Below the pieces are notes generated by a model. The model was given only the letters and a program-made list of their open reading frames with translations, was not told where the DNA came from and made no database searches. Positions 40,001 to 44,043 of a stretch of 64,000 nucleotides of DNA are shown here, piece after piece. Numbering within the stretch: the first letter of the stretch is position 1; the number at the start of each line of letters is the position of its first letter. This stretch comes from Chitinophaga solisilvae (lineage in GTDB: Bacteria > Bacteroidota > Bacteroidia > Chitinophagales > Chitinophagaceae): assembly GCF_009928525.1 (NCBI RefSeq), contig NZ_JAABOK010000008.1:186001-250000 (forward strand), read 5' to 3'. Made by a program: the position numbers and the translations under genes.

Positions 40001-41261
40001 GCTGCGTAATGGTTACTGTAGACGGATCCAACGCATCTCCCACTGCAATATCATTATTCAGCACAGGAATGGTAACAGCAACATTGACGGGAGTGGTAAC
40101 GGTGTCATTTACGGCTATCGGCGGCACCACTCTTATGGAAGTATACACGTATCCCGGCTGGTTCCAGTCGTCACAACCATATGGCGCAGTACATCCTCCC
40201 GGCGCCCCGTTGGCCTGCGGATAAAATTTCAGGGTGTATTGCGTCTGCCCCCGCACCAGCAAAGCAGAAATATCAATTACATCCAGGTCAAACCAGGGGA
40301 ATGCTACCTCATTCCCCGATGCGGCGTTGGTGTAGGAAAAAGATGATGCCGGGTTACGCCCGCTGGTAACAGGCGTTCCCCTGTAACTCCGGGATTCATT
40401 CAACGGGTTATTGGCCGGATTAGCGCCATCGCTCAGGAAAAAATTATTCAGCGCCGGAGAAGCGCCATAAGCAGGCCTGTTATAGGTTACGGCATCATTC
40501 CAGGGGGCATTGGCGCCGCCGATAAACCAACCTGCTTCGCCATCTATCGCTACAGCCGCGCTTTCCGGCACCTTGAAACCGGTGGAGGTAACATCATTAG
40601 ATCCGCCTGTCACATATTTAAATCCATCTGTCAGCGAAATCATCCGGTAACTTTGGGAAATATCGGTATTCGGATAGGCATACTCTACCCACAAAGACCA
40701 GCCGGCATAAGGAGGATAACCATTAGTAGCCGGCGGCTTCGGATCAGAATCAATATTAGCTACGGTATAGGTTCCGGATTGCTGCACCAGTGCGGTTACA
40801 TCTTTCATCCCCTGCCAGAAATAAGTATTAGACTGCCACGCGATATCCGGAATCAGGTCGGTATATGCTGAGGAAGACGGCGTCTTGAGTTTTACATGCG
40901 TGAAGCTCGCCCTGCCTGCAGGCGGATTACTGATATTATACACGGCGCCACTGCTGTAACAGTTCGATTGCCAGTATAAAAAAGCCTTCTTTACGGTGGC
41001 TCCTGCAGGAATCGTCAGGTTCTCACTGGAAGAATTAAAGGTGACCGGATCTCCGTCTATATCAATATAATAGGAATAAGGTACTGTTCTGGTACGTACC
41101 ACATTGGCATTACCTGCCACCAACACTCCCCCCCGCACTACATCCTGGTACCTCAACGCATAGGGAGTACCCGCGCTGTTAATAATAAACTTCGTTTGTG
41201 CCTCGAGGTTACCTCCCACCAATAATAATAACCAACATAGTAACAGTAAAATTCTCTTCAT
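25026..41261 (-). CDS. Giant secreted DUF11-repeat adhesin-like protein with gliding-motility C-terminal domain
   Basis: 5411 aa starting at the ATG 41261-41259, which opens a signal peptide (MKRILLLLCWLLLLVGGNLE); the frame open to 41357 adds an implausible leader. Layout: residues ~23-383 form a unique N-terminal region, possibly adhesin-like (AFLYWQSNCYSSG, GWSLWVEYAYPNTDISQSY). Residues ~384-475 form a cadherin/VCBS-like domain (AVNDTVTTPVNVAVTIPVL, GFTGEDTFKYTV). Residues ~476-5205 hold 43 DUF11 units of exactly 110 aa (KPGEQVTFTVTVSNSGLKDT pattern). A divergent extra DUF11 domain follows, and then a C-terminal CHU_C/gliding-motility domain (IPNTITPNGDGKNDKF, LEIYNRWGNQVY, GTYYYVLKL) acting as a type B T9SS signal. 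The frame is intact throughout, so the gene appears functional. A very long surface fibre for attachment or motility is inferred. Confidence 0.93.
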   Translation of the reverse strand: MKRILLLLCWLLLLVGGNLEAQTKFIINSAGTPYALRYQDVVRGGVLVAGNANVVRTRTVPYSYYIDIDGDPVTFNSSSENLTIPAGATVKKAFLYWQSNCYSSGAVYNISNPPAGRASFTHVKLKTPSSSAYTDLIPDIAWQSNTYFWQGMKDVTALVQQSGTYTVANIDSDPKPPATNGYPPYAGWSLWVEYAYPNTDISQSYRMISLTDGFKYVTGGSNDVTSTGFKVPESAAVAIDGEAGWFIGGANAPWNDAVTYNRPAYGASPALNNFFLSDGANPANNPLNESRSYRGTPVTSGRNPASSFSYTNAASGNEVAFPWFDLDVIDISALLVRGQTQYTLKFYPQANGAPGGCTAPYGCDDWNQPGYVYTSIRVVPPIAVNDTVTTPVNVAVTIPVLNNDIAVGDALDPSTVTITQQPSNGVLTVNADGTVTYTPNAGFTGEDTFKYTVRDVTGSLSNEATVLIRIGAKPVLGIVKTADRHFVNPGNQVTFTITLSNTGSADSLGVKVIEKPVGFTYVSSSASSGSYDNSTRTWTVDALKDSTETLTLVMTADATGPYGNVAGIGDPDDPVNPRDTTRFSTLSIKKTADKGSVRSGDTVTFTVTVKNSGQKDTLGLEVLDISEGFTYVSSSLTTGTYNSGDGIWTLDALQGSTHTLTLVMKANAAGPYSNVAAIGDPGDPDDPSDTAKFVVPGIQKVADKSSIRAGDTVTFKVTVTNSGLKDTLGLQVTDQPQGFTYVSSSVSTGSYNSGSGVWTLDALKGSTQTLTLVMTANASGPYGNVAVAGDPTDPVNPRDTAKFAVIGVKKVADKNNVRPGDTVTFTVTVTNSGLKDTLGLQVTDQPQGFTYVSSSTSTGTYNSGSNVWTLDALKGSTQTLTLVMTANASGPYGNVAVAGDPTDPVNPRDTAKFAVIGVKKVADKNNVRPGDTVTFTVTVTNSGLKDTLGLQVTDQPQGFTYVSSSTNTGTYNSGSNVWTLDALKGSTQTLTLVMTANASGPYGNVAVAGDPTDPTNPRDTAKFAVIGVKKVADKNNVRPGDTVTFTVTVTNSGLKDTLGLQVTDQPQGFTYVSSSVSTGSYNSGSGVWTLDALKGSTQTLTLVMTANASGPYGNIAVAGDPTDPTNPRDTAKFAVIGVKKVADKNNVRPGDTVTFTVTVTNSGLKDTLGLQVTDQPQGFTYVSSSTSTGTYNSGSGVWTLDALKGSTQTLTLVMRANASGPYCNVAVAGDPTDPTNPHDTAKFAVISVKKISDKSNIKPGEQVTFTVTVSNTGLKDTLGLQVTDQPQGFTYVSSNTSTGTYNSGSGVWTLDALKGSTQTLTLVMTANASGPYGNVAVAGDPTDPTNPRDTAKFAVISVKKVADKSNIKPGEQVTFTVTVANSGLKDTLGLQVTDQPQGFTYVSSNTSTGTYNSGNGIWTLDALKGSTQTLTLVMTANASGPYGNVAVAGDPTDPTNPRDTAKFAVISVKKVADKNNIKPGEQVTFTVTVSNSGLKDTLGLQVTDQPQGFTYVSSNTSTGTYNSGSGVWTLDALKGSTQTLTLVMMANASGPYGNIAVAGDPTDPTNPRDTAKFAIISVRKVADKSNIKPGEQVTFTVTVNNSGLKDTLGLQVTDQPQGFTYVSSNTSTGTYNSGNGIWTLDALKGSTQTLTLVMTANASGPYGNVAVAGDPTDPTNPRDTAKFAIISVRKLADRSNIKPGEQVTFTVTVSNSGLKDTLGLQVTDQPQGFTYVSSSVSTGNYNSGSGVWTLDALKGSTQTLTLVMTANASGPYGNVAVAGDPTDPTNPRDTAKFAVISVKKVSDKSNIKPGEQVTFTVTVSNSGLKDTLGLQVTDQPQGFTYVSSSVSTGNYNSGSGVWTLDALKGSTQTLTLVMTANASGPYGNVAVAGDPTDPTNPRDTAKFAVISVKKVSDKSNIKPGEQVTFTVTVSNSGLKDTLGLQVTDQPQGFTYVSSSVSTGSYNSGTGVWTLDALKGSTQTLTLVMTANASGPYGNVAVAGDPTDPTNPRDTAKFAVISVKKVADKSNIKPGEQVTFTVTVANSGLKDTLGLQVTDQPQGFTYVSSNTSTGTYNSGDGIWTLDALKGSTQTLTLVMTANASGPYGNVAVAGDPTDPTNPRDTAKFAVISVKKISDKSNIKPGEQVTFTVTVANSGLKDTLGLQVTDQPQGFTYVSSNTSTGTYNSGDGIWTLDALKGSTQTLTLVMTANASGPYGNVAVAGDPTDPTNPRDTAKFAVISVKKVADKSNIKPGEQVTFTVTVSNSGLKDTLGLQVTDQPQGFTYVSSNTSTGTYNSGDGIWTLDALKGSTQTLTLVMTENASGPYGNVAVAGDPTDPTNPRDTAKFAVISVKKVADKSNIKPGEQVTFTVTVSNSGLKDTLGLQVTDQPQGFTYVSSNTSTGTYNSGSGVWILDALKGSTQTLTLVMTANASGPYGNVAVAGDPTDPTNPRDTAKFAVISVKKVADKSNIKPGEQVTFTVTVANSGLKDTLGLQVTDQPQGFTYVSSSTSTGTYNSGSGVWTLDALKGSTQTLTLVMTANASGPYGNVAVAGDPTDPTNPRDTAKFAVISVKKVSDKSNIKPGEQVTFTVTVTNSGLKDTLGLQVTDQPQGFTYVSSSTSTGTYNSGSGVWTLDALKGSIQTLTLVMTANASGPYGNVAVAGDPTDPTNPRDTAKFAIISVRKVADKSNIKPGEQVTFTVTVANSGLKDTLGLQVTDQPQGFTYVSSSVSTGSYNSGSGVWTLDALKGSTQTLTLVMTANASGPYGNVAVAGDPTDPTNPRDTAKFAVISVKKASDKSNIKPGEQVTFTVTVNNSGLKDTLGLQVTDQPQGFTYVSSSTSTGTYNSGSGVWTLDALKGSTQTLTLVMRANANGPYSNVAVAGDPTDPTNPRDTAKFAVISVKKVADKSNVKPGEQVTFTVTVANSGLKDTLGLQVTDQPQGFTYVSSNTSTGTYNSGSGIWTLDALKGSTQTLTLVMTANASGPYGNVAVAGDPTDPTNPRDTAKFAVISVKKVADKSNIKPGEQVTFTVTVSNSGLKDTLGLQVTDQPQGFTYVSSSTSTGTYNSGSGVWTLDALKGSTQTLTLVMRANANGPYSNVAVAGDPTDPTNPRDTAKFAVISVKKVADKSNVKPGEQVTFTVTVANSGLKDTLGLQVTDQPQGFTYVSSSVSTGSYNSGSGVWTLDALKGSTQTLTLVMTANASGPYSNVAVAGDPTDPTNPRDTAKFAVISVKKVADKSNIKSGEQVTFTVTVTNSGLKDTLGLQVTDQPQGFTYVSSSTSTGTYNSGSGVWTLDALKGSTQTLTLVMTANASGPYGNVAVAGDPTDPTNPRDTAKFAVISVKKVADKSNIKPGEQVTFTVTVANSGLKDTLGLQVTDQPQGFTYVSSSVSTGSYNSGSGVWTLDALKGSTQTLILVMTANVSGPFGNVAVAGDPTDPTNPRDTAKFAVISVRKVADKSNIKPGEQVTFTVTVINSGLKDTLGLQVTDQPQGFTYVSSSVSTGSYNSGSGVWTLDALKGSTQTLTLVMTANASGPYSNVAVAGDPTDPTNPRDTAKFAVISVKKVADKSNIKPGEQVPFTVTVNNSGLKDTLGLQVTDQPQGFTYVSSSVSTGNYNSGSGVWTLDALKGSTQTLTLVMTANASGPYGNVAVAGDPTDPTNPRDTAKFVVISVKKVADKSNVKPGEQVTFTVTVSNSGLKDTLGLQVTDQPQGFTYVNSNTSTGIYNSGNGVWTLDALKGSTQTLTLVMTANASGPYGNVAVAGDPTDPTNPRDTAKFAVISVKKVADKSNIKPGEQVTFTVTVANSGLKDTLGLQVTDQPQGFTYVSSSTSTGTYNSGNGIWTLDVLKGSTQTLTLVMTANASGPYGNVAVAGDPTDPTNPRDTAKFAVISVRKVADKSNIKPGEQVTFTVTVINSGLKDTLGLQVTDQPQGFTYVSSSVSTGSYNSGSGVWTLDALKGSTQTLTLVMTANASGPYGNIAVGGDPTDPTNPRDTAKFAVISVKKVADKSNVKPGEQVTFTVTVSNSGLKDTLGLQVTDQPQGFTYVSSNTSTGTYNSGNGIWTLDALKGSTQTLTLVMTANASGPYGNVAVAGDPTDPTNPRDTAKFAVISVRKVADKSNIKPGEQVTFTVTVNNSGLKDTLGLQVTDQPQGFTYVSSSTSTGTYNSGSGVWTLDALKGSTQTLTLVMTANASGPYGNVAVAGDPTDPTNPRDTAKFAVISVRKVADKSNIKPGEQVTFTVTVANSGLKDTLGLQVTDQPQGFTYVSSSTSTGTYNSGSNVWTLDALKGSTQTLTLVMTANASGPYSNVAVAGDPTDPTNPRDTAKFAVISVKKVADKSNIKPGEQVTFTVTVSNSGLKDTLGLQVTDQPQGFTYVSSNTSTGTYNSGSGVWTLDALKGSTQTLTLVMTANASGPYGNVAVAGDPTDPTNPRDTAKFAVISVRKVADKSNIKPGEQVTFTVTVINSGLKDTLGLQVTDQPQGFTYVSSSVSTGSYNSGSGVWTLDALKGSTQTLTLVMTANASGPYGNVAVAGDPTDPTNPRDTAKFAVINVKKVADKSNIKPGEQVTFTVTVTNSGLKDTLGLQVTDQPQGFTYVSSRTSTGTYNSGSGVWTLDALKGSTQTLTLVMRTNASGPYGNVAVAGDPTDPTNPRDTAKFVVISVKKVADKSNIKPGEQVTFTVTVSNSGLKDTLGLQVTDQPQGFTYVSSSVSTGSYNSGNGVWTLDALKGSTQTLTLIMRANASGPYSNVAVAGDPTDPTNPRDTAKFAVISVKKVADKNNVKPGEQVTFTVTVINSGLKDTAGLQVTDQPQGFTYVSSSVSTGNYNNGNGVWTLNALKGSTQTLTLVMRANASGPYSNVAVAGDPTDPTNPRDTAKFAIISIKKIADKSSVKPGEQVTFTITVTNSGLKDTVGLQVTDQPQGFTYISSNTSTGTYNSSSGVWTLNALKGSTQILTLVMRTNATGPYGNVAIAGDPTDPTNPRDTVKFTAISLKKTADKSNIQPGDQVSFTVTVTNNGLKDSTGLQVTDLPQGFTYISSNTSTGAYNSGSGIWTLNALKGSTQTLTLLMRANATGPYLNTVHTGNPADPNSLRDTVRFVALAISKTADRASIQPGEKVTFTIRLHNAGTKDTLGVRVQDLPAGLSYVSHNTTAGTYNSTTGIWTTDALQGTAQTLTLIMEAGITGPYKNTAATGNLADSVILSATQVNLSIVKTIRESGPYVSGQKITYQLTVRNAGPATATGVVVNDVLVKDLAEPRNIQPDTGTTLYDPLRRTLTWNIGSLGAGTTATLTMITMFNNGGDIANTATVSGNETDADPSDNTSVVTAKVMGDIFIPNTITPNGDGKNDKFVIPGLDKYPGSRLEIYNRWGNQVYFSNNYANNWDGYGLNEGTYYYVLKLKTPSKIIAYTGWILLIR
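25645..39834 (-). repeat. 43 in-frame tandem repeats of exactly 330 bp
   Basis: The same landmark (the codons for TDQPQGF and its variants) recurs every 330 bp from about 25843 to 39703 without one base of slippage, giving 43 units. Central units are almost identical to each other. The first two (N-terminal) and the last three to five (C-terminal) are clearly diverged. Identical blocks include 370 bp at 35404-35773 = 35734-36103 (adjacent units) and 336 bp at 31837-32172 = 32497-32832 (two units apart), signs of recent duplication or gene conversion. The three to five most N-terminal canonical units carry RPGDTVTF where later ones have KPGEQVTF. Confidence 0.97.
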
Positions 41262-41722
41262 GATGTCTGTTTCTTGCTGTTTCACCAGATCATGTATAAT
41301 GGAATAATGTTTTTCGCAAAAAATACCGGTACACGGTAATGGCTGATATGCTGACAAAATACTTCCCTGCTGAAAGCGGTACGGCCTTCTGCATCAACGG
41401 AATTCATGGTTAACACACGATATGCTTAATTACTGGTTCGTTCCTCCAATGAGTGTATGAGTATATTTCCAACGGATTCTCCTGTTTTCACTGCATCTCT
41501 CACATCAACAGGATTTTATATTTACACTGCCATCATCATAACAACTGTTAATGGTTAAACAGCCTGGCCCCGAAATTGTTGCCTGCAGCGGTACTTTCTT
41601 TGACAATCATCCCGCAGGGCAACATTAACGCCAGTGTCCGGCAAACATTTCCCGGAAAGAATTTTTCATGCTGATTTTTCAGGATACTTTTGCCCCTGCT
41701 TAATACACCATGCCCAAAGATC
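41262..41722. other. Divergent upstream region of the giant gene
   Basis: About 460 bp between the giant gene (minus) and the GNAT gene (plus). No credible gene, RNA or long repeat was seen. It should contain the promoters for both; I could not place them with confidence. Confidence 0.4.
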
Positions 41723-42247
41723 ATGATGACACAAAATTTATCTTTCCGGCAGCTTACCCCGGACCAGCTGCCACTCATATTACAACTGCTCCGGGAAGCT
41801 GCAACTGCTATACAAAATAAAGGTCTTGACCAGTGGAATACCTGGCTGCAACCCACCGATGATAATATCAGCTGGCTGCAAGCCGGCCTGCTGAACAATG
41901 AATTCTTCTCCGTCATAACCGGGAACCAGGAAACCGCCGGCATGTTCCGCCTTTCATACAGCGATCTCCTCTACTGGGGGAAACAGGATAAACCCGCGGG
42001 ATATGTCCATTCACTGGTTGTCAGAAAAAAGTTTTCCGGTCATAACCTGGGAACAACCATACTGAGAATGATTGAAGCTAAACTGCTGGAAGAAGGGTAT
42101 CATCTGCTCCGGCTCGACTGCAACGCCGGTAACCAATGGCTATGCCGCTATTACGAAAGTCAGGGATTTACCAAAGCCGGCCAGGTGAAAATGCCGCATG
42201 CGCTAAATAATCTATATGAAAAACCCCTGGCGGGGAATTACGAATGA
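41723..42247 (+). CDS. GNAT-family N-acetyltransferase
   Basis: About 174 aa from the ATG 41723 (MMTQNLSFRQLTPDQLPLIL); the frame is open from 41690, and 41726 is an equally good start. Typical GNAT elements are an N-terminal helix with LREAATAIQNKGLDQW, the strand YVHSLVVRKKFSGHNLGTTI (the acetyl-CoA loop is the weak K-x-x-G-x-x-L form), and LLRLDCNAGNQWLCRYYESQ with the final GF segment. The substrate is unknown. Odd: the last codons (GNYE and stop) are encoded by GGAATTACGAATGA, which belongs to the family of palindromic repeat arms, so a repeat seems to have set the C-terminus. Confidence 0.84.
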   Translation: MMTQNLSFRQLTPDQLPLILQLLREAATAIQNKGLDQWNTWLQPTDDNISWLQAGLLNNEFFSVITGNQETAGMFRLSYSDLLYWGKQDKPAGYVHSLVVRKKFSGHNLGTTILRMIEAKLLEEGYHLLRLDCNAGNQWLCRYYESQGFTKAGQVKMPHALNNLYEKPLAGNYE

Positions 42248-42285
42248 CGAATTGCGAATGACGAATGAGCAGCGGAGATTGAAGC
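42232..42285. repeat. Half copy of the palindromic repeat family (E)
   Basis: GAATTACGAATGACGAATTG and the following units, ending in AGCAGCGGAGATTGAAGCG, match one arm and the core of elements B and D. No complementary second arm follows before the AraC stop at 42300. It lies between convergent genes. It is either a decayed element or a single-arm insertion. Confidence 0.65.
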
Positions 42286-42299
42286 GCATCATTCGGCAT

Positions 42300-43169
42300 T
42301 TATTTCTTCCGCATTGCCTTCCTGTACATAGACGGGCTTTGTGAAGTGACGTTGCGGAAACATTTGTTGAAGTTGACGAGATTATTATAGCCACTTTCCA
42401 AGGCTGTTTCCAGTATGGAAAGTTCGCTGTTGCGCAGTAGCTTGCAGGCATGGGAAATACGGATCTCCTGCAGGAAGCTGACAAAGGATTTCTGGGTTCT
42501 GGCTTTGAAATAGCGGCAGAATGCCGTGGGTGACATCTTCGCAACGGCGGCAACTTCTTCCAGCGGAATATCCCGGTGAAAGTTCATCATCAGGAACTGG
42601 TACACATCACTGAACCTGCCGGTGTCTTTAAGCGTCATCGCATGGCTGTAATTACTGCTGGCAAGAAGATGATGATCTGCGGAACCGGCCAGCAGGTCTA
42701 TCACTTCCAGGAAGACAGCCATCCGCTTCAGGCCATCTGTGCTGCGGATAACGCTAAATTTTTCCACGATACATGCATGGGTATCACCCTGGATACTGAT
42801 ACCGCGGGCTGCGCTGGTAAACAGCTGCTGTACATGCCGCTCCGCCGTCGTTCCGGCAATGAGATTCATCACCATCGAAGGGTCAAAATACAATACCGTA
42901 GCCTTCACCCGCAGATGCTTACGCTGCTGGAAATAAATGCTGTCGTTCTGCCAGATATGTGGCAGGTCAGGCCCCATCATCACCAGGTCACCTTGCTCAA
43001 ACTCAGCGATATGATCTCCTACAATGCGCTTCCCATAACCTTCTTCAATGAGCACGATCTCACAGGTATCATGAAAATGAAACGGCGAATTCAGAAAATA
43101 CTCGTCTACCTGCTTTACACGGAACTGCCGGCTGGCATGTAACCCCGTATCCATCAACCTTGCTTTCAT
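42300..43169 (-). CDS. AraC-family regulator with N-terminal cupin sensor
   Basis: 289 aa. The N-terminal cupin domain (residues ~15-85, FHFHDTCEIVLIEEGYGKRI; QGDLVMMGPDLPHIW) senses a small effector, probably a sugar. The C-terminal AraC domain (~185-289) has two helix-turn-helix units (IPLEEVAAVAKMSPTAFCRY; SILETALESGYNNLVNFNKC). The gene is divergent from the five-gene sugar-oxidation operon starting at 43316, with 146 bp between, and is its likely regulator. That role is inferred from position. Confidence 0.92.
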   Translation of the reverse strand: MKARLMDTGLHASRQFRVKQVDEYFLNSPFHFHDTCEIVLIEEGYGKRIVGDHIAEFEQGDLVMMGPDLPHIWQNDSIYFQQRKHLRVKATVLYFDPSMVMNLIAGTTAERHVQQLFTSAARGISIQGDTHACIVEKFSVIRSTDGLKRMAVFLEVIDLLAGSADHHLLASSNYSHAMTLKDTGRFSDVYQFLMMNFHRDIPLEEVAAVAKMSPTAFCRYFKARTQKSFVSFLQEIRISHACKLLRNSELSILETALESGYNNLVNFNKCFRNVTSQSPSMYRKAMRKK

Positions 43170-43315
43170 GAAAGAAAATTAAATATTATTACATGAATTA
43201 TCAAAAAAATAACCACCCATGCTAATATTGTTTATATTTTGGATAAAATCGTTATGACCCGTACCAATCGTCCATACTAATTTGCAGACCAATCAGGTTA
43301 GTAAAAGACGCAGAT

Positions 43316-44041
43316 ATGAACAATAATATCCATCACCCGGGAGCAGCCTCCCGTCTGTGGCAGAACGATGATGAACTATTTTCTATTGTCAGAAATGAAC
43401 TGTATACCGCTGTAGTAGGCGATATCATGGATCAGATGGGATTGCTCCGGCAATTCCTGCCCCCGCAGATACAACCCCTCCACAGCAATATGATAGTGGC
43501 AGGACGCGCCATGACCGTACTGGAAGCGGATGTCATTACCTCCCCTGCGGCGGCGGGCAGGAACGATGTGCTGCAACTGCCCTTCGGCCTGATGCTGGAA
43601 GCACTCGACGATCTGAAGAAGAATGAAGTATATATTTGCAGCGGCGCTTCTCCCTCCTACGCACTGTGGGGTGAGCTGATGAGCACCAGGGCCATGCAAC
43701 TCGGCGCTGCCGGCGCAGTAGTAGATGGCTACTCCCGCGATACCAAAGGTATCCTGCAGCTCAACTTCCCGACGTTCTCCTATGGCCGCTATGCGCAGGA
43801 CCAGGCCCCCAGGGGCAAGGTCATTGATTTCCGCGTTCCGCTGGAAATCAGAGGAGTGCGTATTATGTCCGGCGACATCGTATTTGGAGATATGGACGGC
43901 GTATGTATTGTACCACAGGAGGCAGCAGCGGAAGTATTTGCCCGCGCTATCGAAAAAGCACGGGGAGAAAAAATGGTACAGCAGAAAATACTGGAAGGCA
44001 TGAGCGCCGGACAGGCTTTCAAACAATTTGGCATCATGTGA
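43316..44041 (+). CDS. RraA-family aldolase-like protein
   Basis: 241 aa of the RraA/HMG-CHA aldolase fold: LYTAVVGDIMDQMG, GRAMTVLEADV, the active-site loop GAVVDGYSRDTKGI with Arg-Asp, and the C-terminal GDIVFGDMDGVCIVPQE. In this family the Arg-Asp pair and a metal serve retro-aldol cleavage of 2-keto-4-hydroxy acids to pyruvate, while true RraA proteins lack that activity and bind RNase E. With a sugar-acid dehydratase in the same operon, cleavage of a 2-keto-3-deoxy sugar acid is the more fitting role here (inference). It is the first gene of the operon; the GH2 gene starts 2 bp after its stop. Confidence 0.82.
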   Translation: MNNNIHHPGAASRLWQNDDELFSIVRNELYTAVVGDIMDQMGLLRQFLPPQIQPLHSNMIVAGRAMTVLEADVITSPAAAGRNDVLQLPFGLMLEALDDLKKNEVYICSGASPSYALWGELMSTRAMQLGAAGAVVDGYSRDTKGILQLNFPTFSYGRYAQDQAPRGKVIDFRVPLEIRGVRIMSGDIVFGDMDGVCIVPQEAAAEVFARAIEKARGEKMVQQKILEGMSAGQAFKQFGIM

Positions 44042-44043
44042 TT

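Noticed and set aside
41548..41943. A 131-codon minus-strand frame upstream of the giant gene
   Set aside because: Most of it is antisense to the GNAT gene; its Cys/Ser-rich translation is not protein-like.
43903..44043. Upstream extension of the GH2 beta-galactosidase frame
   Set aside because: It overlaps the 3' end of the RraA-like gene in another frame; the ATG at 44044 opens a proper signal peptide.
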